This document shows positions 36,476-46,120 of a DNA stretch of 64,000 nt, in pieces; positions within the stretch are counted from its first letter, which is position 1; every line of letters begins with the position of its first letter. Position numbers and translations under genes: made by a program. Origin of the DNA: Photorhabdus khanii NC19. GTDB taxonomy: Bacteria > Pseudomonadota > Gammaproteobacteria > Enterobacterales > Enterobacteriaceae. The stretch covers positions 679,497-743,496 of the forward strand of contig NZ_AYSJ01000002.1 in NCBI RefSeq assembly GCF_000517265.1, read 5' to 3'. Under the pieces are notes generated by a model. That model searched no databases. It worked only from the letters and a program-made list of their open reading frames with translations, and was not told the origin of the DNA.

Positions 36476-36505
36476 TTGAAGCTCGTCCGTATTCGCTTCT
36501 ATAAT
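36476..36505 (+). promoter_or_regulatory. Probable hisS promoter
   Basis: TTGAAG (36476-36481) and TATAAT (36500-36505) are separated by 18 bases. The hisS start lies 35 bp downstream of the -10 and a terminator lies just upstream, so an independent promoter is expected. Confidence 0.6.
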
Positions 36506-36540
36506 CAACATCATTTTTGAATTATTAACAGAGATAAGAC

Positions 36541-37818
36541 GTGGCAAAAAATATCCAAGCTATTCGTGGCATGAACGACTACTTGCCCGCAGACACTGCC
36601 ATTTGGCAGCGTATTGAAAGCACTTTGAAACGCGTGTTGGCGGGTTATGGTTATAGCGAGATCCGCACACCGATTGTAGAGCAGACCCCGTTATTCAAAC
36701 GGGCTATCGGGGAAGTGACTGATGTGGTCGAAAAGGAAATGTACACCTTTGATGATCGCAATGGTGAAAGTTTGACCCTGCGTCCTGAAAATACCGCAGG
36801 TTGTGTGCGTGCAGGTATTGAACATGGTCTGCTGTACAATCAGGAACAGCGCGTATGGTATTTCGGGCCCATGTTCCGTTATGAGCGTCCACAAAAAGGC
36901 CGTTACCGCCAATTCTACCAGTTAGGGGCTGAAGTCTTTGGTCTTCAGGGGCCTGATATTGATGCTGAACTTATTTTATTGACTGCCCGCTGGTGGCGTG
37001 AGCTTGGTATTTCTGAACATGTGACGCTTGAACTGAACTCGATTGGTTCATTGGCCGCGCGGGCCAGTTACCGCGAAGCGCTGGTTGCTTTCCTTGAGCA
37101 GCATAAAGATAAGCTGGACGAAGATTGCAAACGTCGTATGTACAGCAATCCATTGCGTGTTTTGGATTCAAAAAATCCTGAGGTTCAGCAACTTCTTAAT
37201 GATGCGCCGGAACTGTTTGATTATCTTGATGCCGAATCAAAGGAACATTTTGACGGCCTGCGTGCGCTTCTTGATGCGGCTGGTATCAAATACCGGATTA
37301 ACCAGCGTCTGGTTCGTGGTCTGGATTACTATAACCGCACGGTATTTGAATGGGTGACAACGGCTCTGGGGGCTCAGGGGACTGTCTGTGCCGGTGGCCG
37401 GTACGATGGACTGGTTGAGCAACTGGGGGGGCGTTCTACTCCTGCTGTGGGTTTTGCTATGGGAGTGGAACGTCTGGTTCTGTTGGTGCAGGAAATGAAC
37501 CCGGCATTTGTGGCGGAGCTATCAGTGGCGGAGGTTTATCTTGCTTCCTTCGGTGAAGGCAGTCAGCAGGCAGCGTTGATTCTGGCCGAACAGATACGTG
37601 ACGTTTTGCCACAATTGCGCTTGGTGACTAACCACGGGGGAGGGAACTTTAAGAAGCAATTGGGGCGTGCAGATAAACAAGGCGCTAAAATTGCGCTGAT
37701 CTTGGGTGAAGATGAAGTCCGTTCTGGTCAGGCTGCGATTAAAGATTTACGTACAGGCGAACAACAAACGTTGCCGCAAAGCGAAATTGCAGCTCGTTTG
37801 GCTGAATTGTTAGGTTAA
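36541..37818 (+). CDS. hisS: Histidyl-tRNA synthetase
   Basis: The 425-residue class II synthetase charges tRNA-His. It starts at GTG 36541 ([13 protein letters not shown]), the family N-terminus, with no alternative ATG that keeps it. Motif 2 ([14 protein letters not shown]), the histidine A loop ([13 protein letters not shown]) and motif 3 (G-F-A-M-G-V-E-R) are intact, followed by the anticodon-binding domain. yfgM starts 11 bp later, so they are co-transcribed. Confidence 0.98.
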   Translation: MAKNIQAIRGMNDYLPADTAIWQRIESTLKRVLAGYGYSEIRTPIVEQTPLFKRAIGEVTDVVEKEMYTFDDRNGESLTLRPENTAGCVRAGIEHGLLYNQEQRVWYFGPMFRYERPQKGRYRQFYQLGAEVFGLQGPDIDAELILLTARWWRELGISEHVTLELNSIGSLAARASYREALVAFLEQHKDKLDEDCKRRMYSNPLRVLDSKNPEVQQLLNDAPELFDYLDAESKEHFDGLRALLDAAGIKYRINQRLVRGLDYYNRTVFEWVTTALGAQGTVCAGGRYDGLVEQLGGRSTPAVGFAMGVERLVLLVQEMNPAFVAELSVAEVYLASFGEGSQQAALILAEQIRDVLPQLRLVTNHGGGNFKKQLGRADKQGAKIALILGEDEVRSGQAAIKDLRTGEQQTLPQSEIAARLAELLG

Positions 37819-37829
37819 GGAGAGACTCC

Positions 37830-38450
37830 GTGGAAGTCTATACCAATGAAAACGAACAAGTTGACGCGATCCGACGCTTTTTTGTCGATAATGGCAAAGC
37901 GTTGGTTTTCGGGCTGGTACTGGGTGCTGGCGCGCTGATTGGCTGGCGTTATTGGCAATCTCATCAGACAAATCAATTGCAGGGCAGTGCGGAAGCTTTT
38001 GAACAGGTAAATCATGGATTAATTTCCGGTGCAAAAGAGAATCATGCCGCCGCTGAGAAGTTTGCTGCTGAAACTAACAATAGTTATGGCGTGATGGCTC
38101 ATATGCATTTGGCTCAACTGGCTGTTGAAAAGAATGAGCTAGCCAGAGCGGATCAATTTTTATCTGCGGCTGTTAGTCAGACAAAAAATGAAGATTTGCA
38201 GGCTCTGGCTAATATTCGTTTAGCCAGGGTTCAATTGGCGGAAGATAAGGCGGATGCTGCATTGAAAACACTGGAACAGGTGAAAGGTTCCGGTTGGGTT
38301 GCTGTGGCAGAGGATATCCGCGGCGATGCGCTGTTGAAAAAAGGTGATATTGCGGGTGCCCGTGCAGCTTATACCAAAGGTCTGGGATCAGATTCACCGC
38401 AGGCGATCAAATCGATGTTAAATCTTAAATTGAATAATTTATCCAGCTAA
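37830..38450 (+). CDS. yfgM: Ancillary SecYEG translocon subunit YfgM
   Basis: The 206-residue inner-membrane protein has a short cytoplasmic N-terminus, one membrane helix (about 22-42, A-L-V-F-G-L-V-L-G-A-G-A-L-I-G) and a periplasmic TPR-like domain. It associates with the Sec translocon and periplasmic chaperones, and modulates the Rcs response in E. coli. GTG start at 37830 follows AAGGAGA. Length equals the E. coli protein. bamB follows after 13 bp, again suggesting coupling of secretion and outer-membrane assembly. Confidence 0.96.
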   Translation: MEVYTNENEQVDAIRRFFVDNGKALVFGLVLGAGALIGWRYWQSHQTNQLQGSAEAFEQVNHGLISGAKENHAAAEKFAAETNNSYGVMAHMHLAQLAVEKNELARADQFLSAAVSQTKNEDLQALANIRLARVQLAEDKADAALKTLEQVKGSGWVAVAEDIRGDALLKKGDIAGARAAYTKGLGSDSPQAIKSMLNLKLNNLSS

Positions 38451-38463
38451 GGGGATCCTTTCA

Positions 38464-39636
38464 ATGCAGTTGCGTAAAACACTCTTGGTTGGTCTGGTGG
38501 CTTCTGTTCTGTTAGCGGGTTGTTCAAGTGAGCAGGACACAGTAACGATGTCACCGTTGCCACAGGTTGAGAATCAATTTAGCCCAAGTGTTATCTGGGA
38601 TAAATCTGTAGGTGATGGTGTTGGTCATTATTACTCTCACTTGACACCAACCTGGCAGGGTTCTGTCGTCTATGTCGCTGATCGTCATGGCATCGTTAAG
38701 GCGCTGGACATTGATAGCGGCAAAGAGATATGGTCGGTAAATCTAGCTGAAAAAGCCGGTCTTCTCTCTTCCCGTATCCCTGCGTTGCTTTCTGGCGGCC
38801 TGACCGTTGCTGGGAATCATTTATATGTTGGCACTGAACGTGCCAAAGTCATCGCGCTAAATACCGAAGACGGCCAGATTACCTGGGAATCTGAAGTTGC
38901 TGGAGAAGCGTTGTCGCGTCCGGTAGTGAGTGATGGCCTGGTATTGATTCATACCAGCAACGGCATGTTGCAGGCATTGAATGAGTCAGATGGAAAAGCA
39001 CAGTGGTCCGTTAATATGGATACCCCATCATTATCGTTGCGTGGTGAATCAGCTCCGGCTGTGGCTTACGGTGCCGCGATCGTGGGGGGCGATAATGGTC
39101 GTGTCAACGCAGTGCTGATTTCTCAGGGGCAACTGATTTGGCAGCAACGTATTTCTCAGGTAACCAGTTCGACAGAAATCGGTCGTCTTAATGATGTTGA
39201 TACAACACCGGTTATTTCTGAAGGCGTAATCTATGCGATAGCCTATAACGGTAATCTGGTGGCGCTTGACATGCGTTCAGGCCAGATCCTCTGGAAACGC
39301 GATTTGGGTTCAGTGAACGAGATGGTTGTTTCCGGTGATCGTATTTACATTGTTGATCAAAACGATCGAGTTATGAGTCTGCGTCAAAGTGATGGTGTAA
39401 CGCTGTGGACTCAGACAAAATTACAACACCGCAATTTGACGGCACCTGAAATGTATAATGGCTATCTGGTTGTTGGTGATAGTGAAGGCTATTTGCATTG
39501 GCTGAATATGGATGATGGTAAGTTTGTTGCTCAACATAAAGTTGATAGCTCCGGCTTAATGAGCCGTCCGGTTGTTGCCGGTGATAAGCTGATGGTACAG
39601 GCGAAAGACGGTACAGTTTACCTGTTTACCCGTTGA
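38464..39636 (+). CDS. bamB: Outer membrane assembly lipoprotein BamB
   Basis: The 390-residue lipoprotein of the BAM complex has a signal peptide with lipobox L-L-A-G-C (cysteine near 20) and an eight-bladed beta-propeller of PQQ-like repeats. The repeats show as G-x-I-x-W or G-K-x-x-W (for example D-S-G-K-E-I-W-S and D-G-Q-I-T-W). It supports insertion of beta-barrel proteins by BamA. Length is near the E. coli 392. A terminator separates it from der. Confidence 0.97.
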   Translation: MQLRKTLLVGLVASVLLAGCSSEQDTVTMSPLPQVENQFSPSVIWDKSVGDGVGHYYSHLTPTWQGSVVYVADRHGIVKALDIDSGKEIWSVNLAEKAGLLSSRIPALLSGGLTVAGNHLYVGTERAKVIALNTEDGQITWESEVAGEALSRPVVSDGLVLIHTSNGMLQALNESDGKAQWSVNMDTPSLSLRGESAPAVAYGAAIVGGDNGRVNAVLISQGQLIWQQRISQVTSSTEIGRLNDVDTTPVISEGVIYAIAYNGNLVALDMRSGQILWKRDLGSVNEMVVSGDRIYIVDQNDRVMSLRQSDGVTLWTQTKLQHRNLTAPEMYNGYLVVGDSEGYLHWLNMDDGKFVAQHKVDSSGLMSRPVVAGDKLMVQAKDGTVYLFTR

Positions 39637-39691
39637 GTATTTCTTACTGTCTGTTTACCGGAAATAGAGAGTAAAGAGTTGTTATAATCCT

Positions 39692-39727
39692 ACGGCTCCT
39701 GAAAAGAACAGGGGCCGTTTCGTCTTT
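39692..39727 (+). terminator. Terminator after bamB
   Basis: ACGGCTCCTG and CAGGGGCCGT form a 10-bp stem with one T-G wobble and a 7-base loop, followed by TTCGTCTTTTT. It ends the hisS-yfgM-bamB transcript. Confidence 0.8.
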
Positions 39728-39798
39728 TTAGTGTTTTGTTGCAGCTAACGATGAGTAGCAAAATACTGATTTCAAATTTAGTCATGAGGCATTAACAA

Positions 39799-41283
39799 AT
39801 GACACCTGTCGTCGCTCTGGTAGGGCGCCCAAATGTGGGTAAGTCCACGTTATTTAACCGTTTAACCCGTACAAGAGATGCGCTGGTAGCGGATTTTCCA
39901 GGTCTGACCCGCGATCGCAAATATGGTCGGGCCGAAGTCGAAGGACAGGAATTTATCATCATTGATACCGGTGGTATTGATGGTACAGAAGATGGTGTTG
40001 AAACTCATATGGCGGCACAATCTTTGATGGCAATTGAAGAAGCCGATATTGTTCTGTTTATGGTAGATGCCCGTGCCGGGCTGATGCCGGCAGACCACGC
40101 TATAGCAAAACACCTGCGCAGTCGCGAAAAAGCCACTTTTTTGGTGGCGAATAAAATCGATGGTATTGATATTGATACATCCGTAGCTGAATTTTATTCG
40201 CTCGGATTGGGTGATATATATTCCATCGCTGCTTCTCATGGTCGTGGTGTCACCCAACTTATTGAACGGGCATTGCTGCCTTTCTCCGGTAAAGGCGAAG
40301 AAGAAGAGGTTGAGCTGACTGAGGAAGAAGCCAACGCAGCTTATTGGGCTGCGCAGGAACAGAATGAAGTTGAAATGGCGGAAGAAGAGGAAGATGATTT
40401 TGATCCACTAACTCTGCCATTAAAATTAGCCATTGTCGGCAGGCCGAACGTCGGTAAATCTACCTTGACGAACCGTATCTTAGGTGAAAAAAGAGTTGTG
40501 GTTTATGACATGCCGGGTACTACCCGTGACAGTATTTATATTCCTATGGAGCGTGATGGCCGCGAATATATCCTGATTGATACTGCGGGTGTGCGTAAGC
40601 GGGGTAAGGTTACTGAGACGGTTGAAAAATTCTCAGTCATCAAAACCCTTCAGGCAATTGAAGATGCTAACGTTGTATTACTGGTGATCGATGCTCGTGA
40701 AGGCATTTCCGATCAGGATTTGTCGCTATTGGGCTTTATTCTTAATAGTGGGCGCTCATTGGTTATTGCGGTCAATAAATGGGATGGCATGTCACAGGAA
40801 GATAAAGAGCAAGTGAAAGAAATGCTTGATTATCGTCTTGGTTTTGTTGACTTTGCCAGAGTGCATTTTATCTCTGCTTTACATGGCAGTGGCGTGGGTA
40901 ACCTGTTTGACTCGATTCTTGAGGCTTATGACTGCGCGACTCGTCGGGTAAATACTGCACTGTTAACTCGTATCATGCGTATGGCTGAAGAAGATCATCA
41001 ACCGCCGATGATCCGCGGGCGCAGGGTAAAAATGAAATATGCACATGCTGGTGGCTATAACCCACCTATTGTTGTGATCCACGGTAATCAGGTCGCTGAT
41101 TTGCCTGATGCTTATAAGCGTTATCTGATGAACTATTTCCGTCGGTCCTTGAAAGTGATGGGGACACCCATCCGGATTCAGTTTAAAGAAGGGACCAACC
41201 CCTTTGCTGATAAACGTAATACTTTGACGCCAAATCAGATGCGTAAACGTAAGCGTCTGATGTCTCATTTGAAAAAGCGTTAA
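39799..41283 (+). CDS. der: Ribosome-associated GTPase Der (EngA)
   Basis: The 494-residue double GTPase acts in 50S subunit maturation. It has two G domains, each with [10 protein letters not shown] (near 8-17 and 213-222), the D-x-x-G element, and N-K-I-D or N-K-W-D for guanine recognition. A KH-like C-terminal domain ends in a basic tail ([13 protein letters not shown]). The acidic linker between the G domains (about 165-205) is long and rich in Glu. It ends in a bidirectional terminator shared with the emfourin-like gene. Confidence 0.98.
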   Translation: MTPVVALVGRPNVGKSTLFNRLTRTRDALVADFPGLTRDRKYGRAEVEGQEFIIIDTGGIDGTEDGVETHMAAQSLMAIEEADIVLFMVDARAGLMPADHAIAKHLRSREKATFLVANKIDGIDIDTSVAEFYSLGLGDIYSIAASHGRGVTQLIERALLPFSGKGEEEEVELTEEEANAAYWAAQEQNEVEMAEEEEDDFDPLTLPLKLAIVGRPNVGKSTLTNRILGEKRVVVYDMPGTTRDSIYIPMERDGREYILIDTAGVRKRGKVTETVEKFSVIKTLQAIEDANVVLLVIDAREGISDQDLSLLGFILNSGRSLVIAVNKWDGMSQEDKEQVKEMLDYRLGFVDFARVHFISALHGSGVGNLFDSILEAYDCATRRVNTALLTRIMRMAEEDHQPPMIRGRRVKMKYAHAGGYNPPIVVIHGNQVADLPDAYKRYLMNYFRRSLKVMGTPIRIQFKEGTNPFADKRNTLTPNQMRKRKRLMSHLKKR

Positions 41284-41295
41284 TTCTAATAAAGA

Positions 41296-41323
41296 AAGGG
41301 GGTGGTGATTAACCACCCTTTTT
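41296..41323. terminator. Bidirectional terminator between der and the emfourin-like gene
   Basis: GGGTGGT pairs with ACCACCC around GATTA, flanked by As on the left and a T-run (CTTTTT) on the right. It overlaps the last codons of the convergent minus-strand gene. Confidence 0.75.
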
Positions 41324-41626
41324 GCTGGCATCCCATATTTGAGTAATTATTTCTGGCGCGTCTAATTCTGGAAATGTGAAGTGATATTCTTCATTTCCCG
41401 TGATGATGCAGAGCAGATAATAATGTTGGTCAGGGTATGGTGATGGTGACATAGAATCAGAAAAATTCCGCTCTATAGCCTGAACAAATAGTTGTTTCTG
41501 GTGGGAAGACAGTGATTTTAAATTCACTGTTTTATCTTGGCTAAGACCAGGTGTAGCAGCAAATCCTCCTTGCAGGGAAATTGTGATCTTACTATCAGTT
41601 ATGGATTCGGTGATTTTATTGTTCAT
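41309..41626 (-). CDS. Emfourin-like inhibitor of M4 metalloproteases
   Basis: The 105-residue protein contains I-T-I-S-L-Q-G-G-F-A-A-T-P-G-L near 14-28, a compact beta-rich body and F-T-F-P-E-L-D-A-P near 84-92. This follows the emfourin pattern, small cytoplasmic inhibitors encoded next to protealysin-type M4 peptidases. It lies just downstream of the M4 gene on the same strand, 174 bp away. A terminator-like hairpin sits in that gap, so its expression could be attenuated relative to the protease. The protein has no signal peptide, in line with an intracellular antidote. Family recognition is from sequence pattern plus context. Confidence 0.75.
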   Translation of the reverse strand: MNNKITESITDSKITISLQGGFAATPGLSQDKTVNLKSLSSHQKQLFVQAIERNFSDSMSPSPYPDQHYYLLCIITGNEEYHFTFPELDAPEIITQIWDASKKGG

Positions 41627-41764
41627 GATATACCAGGTTTACACGGTTATTTTTCAGGTTTCTACAGTATAGCGTGAAATTCGGCGTTAACAATTTCAGC
41701 ATCTTTCATTAGCTATCTTTTTTTATTAATAGGGGTTGCCAGGTTAAGTATTACAAATAATAGA

Positions 41765-41791
41765 ATATCGCTGGTATTAAACCAGCGATAT
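41765..41791 (-). terminator. Hairpin between the M4 protease gene and the emfourin-like gene
   Basis: ATATCGCTGGT and ACCAGCGATAT form a perfect 11-bp stem around a 5-base loop. On the minus strand it follows the protease stop by 10 bases and is followed by TCTATTATTTG, a moderate U-rich tail. It could act as a partial terminator that sets the protease to inhibitor ratio. Confidence 0.6.
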
Positions 41792-41800
41792 GTTTATAGA

Positions 41801-42928
41801 TTACACTTTAGTTTCTTCCTTATCTTTTCCTTCATCTTTTCCCTTGTCTTTTCCTTTATCTTCGTCCTTCACTTCCACTTTAATGCCCACTTCTTGCCAA
41901 CTGTCTATAGTGGCTTTTTCAACATCCTCATCAAATAAATCACGAGCATGTTTAACTGTTAACTTGGCGAAGGATAAGAAGGTAGTATCGCGTGCAAGAT
42001 CTTTATCCAGCAATGTGTTGTACCATATCTTTCCTGCTTTTTCCCAGGCATATCCGCCTAATTTTATCGCGAGATTATAAAACGCTTTATTAGGAATACC
42101 TGAGTTAACATGAACACCACCATTATCTCTATAAATCGGATAGTCTTTAAAATCATCCATATGACCAGGTTGAGGATCTTTACCAAGAAGAGGATCATCA
42201 TATGCCTTTCCGGGTTCTTTCATTGAACGAATCCCTACACCTTTAATACCTTTAGCCAGTAATTCTTCCCCTACAACCCAGCTTGCTTCATCAGCTTTCT
42301 GTTTTAGATAATGTTGCCTTACCAGCGAGCCAAAGACATCGGCAATTGATTCATTCAATGCGCCGGACTGGAAGAAATAGATCAAATCTGCTGTTTTTTC
42401 GATAACACCATGAGATAATTCATGGCCAATTACATCGATAGATGTGGTGAAATTATTGAAAACCTTACCGTCACCATCACCAAACACCATTTGTCCTCTA
42501 CCCCAATACGCATTCATGTATTCTTTGCCGTAATGCACGGTGGCAATCAATTTCATTCCTTTATCATCTAATGAATTGCGATTAAAAACTTCTTTGTAGA
42601 AATTGTAAGTTGCTTCCAGATATTTATATGCGTTATCAACGGCTACGTCGCCATTATCTGGGTCACCTTCATCTCGTACTAAAGTTCCAGGTAATTTGGT
42701 TCCATTTTTTGCATCGTAAATACTACGATGTAGAGTATCGCTAACAACTTTATCATCAGTATTATCAATAGAGTCTGATGTTTTAATAACACTATCCAAC
42801 ATTAAACTCTGGGTATGATTTAATGTCATTAATACGTTATCTCTTTCACTTTCACTGTTATTCTTATAAATATTTTGAAGAATGTACGGTGGTATTAAAC
42901 CTTTGTAGTTATTGTTTTGTATTTGCAT
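41801..42928 (-). CDS. prtS: Protealysin-like M4 metalloprotease (PrtS type)
   Basis: The 375-residue thermolysin-family protease lacks a signal peptide. The short propeptide carries the P-P-Y-I-L motif at residues 13-17, typical of protealysin-type enzymes. Zinc ligands are H169 and H173 in H-E-L-S-H plus E193 in N-E-S-I-A-D; the second catalytic His is H273 in G-G-V-H-V-N-S-G. Photorhabdus PrtS belongs to this group and acts on insect immune proteins. The C-terminal tail (about 353-375) is a run of K, D, G and E (K-G-K-D-K-G-K-D-E-G-K-D), encoded by a short purine-rich repeat; such a tail is unusual for the family. The emfourin-like gene is downstream. Confidence 0.92.
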   Translation of the reverse strand: MQIQNNNYKGLIPPYILQNIYKNNSESERDNVLMTLNHTQSLMLDSVIKTSDSIDNTDDKVVSDTLHRSIYDAKNGTKLPGTLVRDEGDPDNGDVAVDNAYKYLEATYNFYKEVFNRNSLDDKGMKLIATVHYGKEYMNAYWGRGQMVFGDGDGKVFNNFTTSIDVIGHELSHGVIEKTADLIYFFQSGALNESIADVFGSLVRQHYLKQKADEASWVVGEELLAKGIKGVGIRSMKEPGKAYDDPLLGKDPQPGHMDDFKDYPIYRDNGGVHVNSGIPNKAFYNLAIKLGGYAWEKAGKIWYNTLLDKDLARDTTFLSFAKLTVKHARDLFDEDVEKATIDSWQEVGIKVEVKDEDKGKDKGKDEGKDKEETKV

Positions 42929-43160
42929 AAAATATCTCCTGGAATAAATTATTAGTTATTAATTAGATGTACTCTTTAGGTACATTTTCATATTAAACAC
43001 GTTTCCATCGGATAGTCATCAGGGCCAACATGCTTCTTTTATGTTAAAGGATTGTTAATAAATTGTTGTGTCATTTGTGCGAGGGATTTCTGTATTGGTC
43101 GTATTAAAAATATAAATAGTTAGGAATAATTGTTTATAATATTCCTAACATGATAAAAAA

Positions 43161-44069
43161 TCATATCCAATTTTTTACTGGCAAAAAGTCAGTATATAAA
43201 GCAGCTTCCGCAGATCCTGGTTCAGGGTGATAGTCATATTCCCAGCGTGCTAATGGTGGCATGGACATTAAGATAGACTCTGTTCGCCCGCCACTTTGTA
43301 ATCCAAATAGGGTTCCCCTGTCCCAAACCAGGTTAAATTCAACATAACGACCACGGCGATATAATTGAAATTGCCGTTCACGTTCACTCCATAATATGTT
43401 TTTCCTTTTTTCAACAATAGGCAGATAAGCAGAAATAAAACCTTTACCTATATCCTGAGTAAAGTGAAAACAATGTTCAAAATCAGGAGTATTTAAATCA
43501 TCATAAAATAAGCCGCCAATTCCACGAGCTTCATTACGATGTTTAATATAGAAATACTCATCACACCATTTTTTATATTTTTGGTAGAGATTTTCTCCAT
43601 ATGGTTGACATATATTTTTGGCGGTAGTGTGCCAGTGAATAGCGTCTTCCTCAAAACCATAATAAGGTGTTAAATCAAAACCTCCACCGAACCACCATAC
43701 TGGCGCTTCACCTTCTTTTTCCGCAATAAAAAACCGGACATTAGCATGGCTGGTTGGGATATAGGGATTTAAAGGATGAATAACCAGAGAGACCCCCATG
43801 GCTTGATAATTACGGCCGGCCAATTCAGGGCGATGGGCTGTTGCTGATGAGGGAAGCATGGTGCCTGATACATGGGAAAAATTAGCGCCGGCTTGTTCGA
43901 ATATCGCACCTTCTTTCATAATTCGGCTGCGGCCACCACCGCCATCTTTCCGTTGCCAGCATTGTTCAATAAATTTCCCTTTGCCATCTGTCTGTTCCAG
44001 TTGTTGGCAAATTTCATTCTGTAATGAAAGGAAAAAAGATTTAATTTTATTGATGTTTGGTGTATTCAT
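43161..44069 (-). CDS. hemF: Oxygen-dependent coproporphyrinogen III oxidase
   Basis: The 302-residue enzyme converts coproporphyrinogen III to protoporphyrinogen IX in aerobic haem synthesis. Family signatures visible are [14 protein letters not shown] near 99-112, [12 protein letters not shown] near 124-135, and [14 protein letters not shown] near 238-251. Length is close to the E. coli 299. It is read away from ypeA, divergent. Confidence 0.97.
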   Translation of the reverse strand: MNTPNINKIKSFFLSLQNEICQQLEQTDGKGKFIEQCWQRKDGGGGRSRIMKEGAIFEQAGANFSHVSGTMLPSSATAHRPELAGRNYQAMGVSLVIHPLNPYIPTSHANVRFFIAEKEGEAPVWWFGGGFDLTPYYGFEEDAIHWHTTAKNICQPYGENLYQKYKKWCDEYFYIKHRNEARGIGGLFYDDLNTPDFEHCFHFTQDIGKGFISAYLPIVEKRKNILWSERERQFQLYRRGRYVEFNLVWDRGTLFGLQSGGRTESILMSMPPLARWEYDYHPEPGSAEAALYTDFLPVKNWI

Positions 44070-44203
44070 GATTCTTTTCTCAATAATGCAGTGATTGCTA
44101 TATTATACCTATTGGTGATAGAGAACACATTTTCGTATTGATTCCGCTGCTAAAGCGAAGATAATGTGAAATGGTTATTTCAATAAAAACAGGTTGGTTA
44201 GGA

Positions 44204-44635
44204 ATGGAAATTCGGGTATTTCGACAAGATGATTTTGAAGCAGTGATCACCTTATGGGAGCGCTGCGATTTACTTAATCCTGGTGTTGATCCTGAAATGG
44301 ATATTGAGCGTAAGCTGACCCATGATCCTGACCTGTTTTTAGTCGCGGAAGTGGCGGGTGAAGTGGTTGGGACTGTTATGGGTGGTTATGATGGTCACCG
44401 TGGTTCGGCTTATTATTTGGGGGTTCATCCTGAATTCCGGGGACGGGGAATTGCGAATGCATTAATTTCACGGTTGGAAAAGAAGCTGATTGCCCGTGGT
44501 TGTCCGAAAATAATTTTTATTGTGCCTGAGGATAATGATGCCACTCTTTATATGTGCGAAAAGTTGGAATACGAAGATTGCCATCAGGAGAGTGTTATTT
44601 TCAGCAAGCGTCTGATTATTGATCAGGAATATTAA
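44204..44635 (+). CDS. ypeA: GNAT family acetyltransferase YpeA
   Basis: The 143-residue N-acetyltransferase has the acetyl-CoA loop in [14 protein letters not shown] near 74-87 and the conserved [15 protein letters not shown] segment. I start at ATG 44204 ([11 protein letters not shown]), the family start; an in-frame extension of eleven codons upstream is not conserved. Substrate is unknown. It converges with the ygiW-like gene over a hairpin. Confidence 0.92.
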   Translation: MEIRVFRQDDFEAVITLWERCDLLNPGVDPEMDIERKLTHDPDLFLVAEVAGEVVGTVMGGYDGHRGSAYYLGVHPEFRGRGIANALISRLEKKLIARGCPKIIFIVPEDNDATLYMCEKLEYEDCHQESVIFSKRLIIDQEY

Positions 44636-44645
44636 GTAGAAATGT

Positions 44646-44668
44646 GGCTGAATGAATCTCATTCAGCC
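44646..44668. terminator. Perfect 10-bp hairpin between ypeA and ygiW-like gene
   Basis: GGCTGAATGA and TCATTCAGCC pair around ATC, in the 40-bp gap between two convergent genes. It probably terminates both, though a U-tract is lacking on the plus-strand side. Confidence 0.55.
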
Positions 44669-44676
44669 AAAAATCA

Positions 44677-45096
44677 TTAATTCAATTTAGTTACTTTTTT
44701 CACATCAACTGTCACGGAACTCCACTCTTTATCGACTTCACCTTCAAGGCGGACTTTATCCTGAGGTGTTATTGTTTGGCCATTCCAGTATTTATGATCA
44801 ATTTCGACTTCAATAACGCCTGTGTTATCACGGAGTATGAAGTGATCACCACGAATACGGGATTCGATATTTCCCTCTAGCACGACCCAACTGTCATCCC
44901 ACATATTTTTAACTTGTTCAGTGGTCGAAATTCTTACATTGTTATCGATAAAACCACCTTGTGGTGCTGTCTGGGTTTGGTGCTGGGTAGCATTTGGACC
45001 AGAAAAACCGCCAGATTGCATATGTGTGGTTTGAGCTGTTAATGGTGCACTGAATAAAGTAATCAGGGCAACGGTTGCAAGTGTTTTTTTCATCAT
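44677..45096 (-). CDS. YgiW/YdeI family stress OB-fold protein
   Basis: The 139-residue periplasmic protein has an N-terminal signal peptide (M-M-K-K-T-L-A-T-V-A-L-I-T-L-F-S, cleavage near 21) and a BOF (bacterial OB-fold) domain. Visible family elements are W-V-V-L-E-G-N-I, R-G-D-H-F-I-L-R-D-N-T-G and I-T-P-Q-D-K-V-R-L-E-G-E-V-D-K-E-W. Relatives include YgiW/VisP and YdeI, linked to peroxide, acid and antimicrobial-peptide stress in enterobacteria. Two Met codons begin the frame; GAG lies 6 bases before the first. It is a single gene, not in an operon. Confidence 0.88.
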   Translation of the reverse strand: MMKKTLATVALITLFSAPLTAQTTHMQSGGFSGPNATQHQTQTAPQGGFIDNNVRISTTEQVKNMWDDSWVVLEGNIESRIRGDHFILRDNTGVIEVEIDHKYWNGQTITPQDKVRLEGEVDKEWSSVTVDVKKVTKLN

Positions 45097-45265
45097 ATTG
45101 ATCTCATTATGGTGACTTATTTTTAGAAAAACAGTATACAGCCAAGGGATATTTAATCAATGTGATATTCACTCATGGTTAATAATTTAAACTGTTCTCT
45201 GAAACTAACAATCGTGGTGTGATGTCTCAGTAGCCATCTCTGTATTTAATCAAAAGGAGCCAGTT

Positions 45266-45874
45266 ATGCAGGAGTTTTCTTTAGCTAACATTTTGTCAGG
45301 ATTACGTTTTGCCACAATAGGTTGTTCATTGTTACTGACCGGTTGTGCGGGCTCATCGGGTTTTTCATGGTCGAGTTTGTCGCCTTTTAGCTGGTTTGGT
45401 AGTTCGTTAAAAATCTCAGCTCAAGGGGTTGGGGAAATAAATAGTCTGACAGCAATGAATAAGGACGCGATAGATAAAGGGTTAGATGGGAAGTACCACT
45501 TACGCAGCGGTATGGAAACGAAAAATGGTCAGTTAATGACGGTATTTCAAGCGATGGAGGGTGATCAACTGAAAATAGAACTTTTTGGTCAGGCAGATGG
45601 AAAAGTCAGCCGTATCGATGTGTTGGATAAAGATATTGAAACCGTCTGGGGGACAAAGATTGGTACACCATTCTCGGCGCTGTATAACCGGGCATTTGAT
45701 GCTTGCCGAAATGCGGTAAGTGAAACAGAGAAGAGGGCAGTTATCTGCGTATCTCCGCAGAGCAAGAATGTCAGTTATCTGTTTACAGGCAACTGGAATG
45801 GCCCGGAAGGTTTGATTCCTTCTGATGATGCTTTGAAAAACTGGAAAGTGGAACGTATCGTTTGGAAACGGTGA
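45266..45874 (+). CDS. yfeY: RpoE-regulated lipoprotein YfeY
   Basis: The 202-residue protein has a lipobox L-L-T-G-C near residues 23-27 and a Ser/Trp/Phe-rich segment behind it. Then come V-G-E-I-N, L-D-G-K-Y-H-L-R-S-G-M, I-D-V-L-D-K-D-I, K-I-G-T-P-F-S-A-L-Y and G-P-E-G-L-I-P-S-D-D-A-L-K-N-W-K, which follow E. coli YfeY. In E. coli it is a sigma-E-dependent envelope lipoprotein of unknown activity. AAGGAG precedes the ATG. The gene sits in the usual hemF/ypeA neighbourhood and has its own terminator. Confidence 0.88.
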   Translation: MQEFSLANILSGLRFATIGCSLLLTGCAGSSGFSWSSLSPFSWFGSSLKISAQGVGEINSLTAMNKDAIDKGLDGKYHLRSGMETKNGQLMTVFQAMEGDQLKIELFGQADGKVSRIDVLDKDIETVWGTKIGTPFSALYNRAFDACRNAVSETEKRAVICVSPQSKNVSYLFTGNWNGPEGLIPSDDALKNWKVERIVWKR

Positions 45875-45934
45875 AAAGCCGTTTCTGAGTGAAAGCACAA
45901 ACTGAGTCAGTTTGGTGAATTTGATGTGTTTATT

Positions 45935-45961
45935 GCGGAGCCATAGCCGGTCCGCATTTTT
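45935..45961 (+). terminator. Terminator after yfeY
   Basis: GCGGAGCC and GGTCCGC form a bulged stem around ATAGCC, followed by ATTTTT. It lies 60 bp after yfeY. Confidence 0.6.
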
Positions 45962-46120
45962 CAATTAAAAATCTTATTACTCCTGCCAGCTTATTGCGTT
46001 TCATACTTTCTAATTGCAATTCGGTATATTAAACAGCGATAGTTATCTACCCTGTTATAAATAAACTGGATACATTAGTCACCGGAGCGTTATTTGATGA
46101 AATAACGGATAAGGTGAGAA

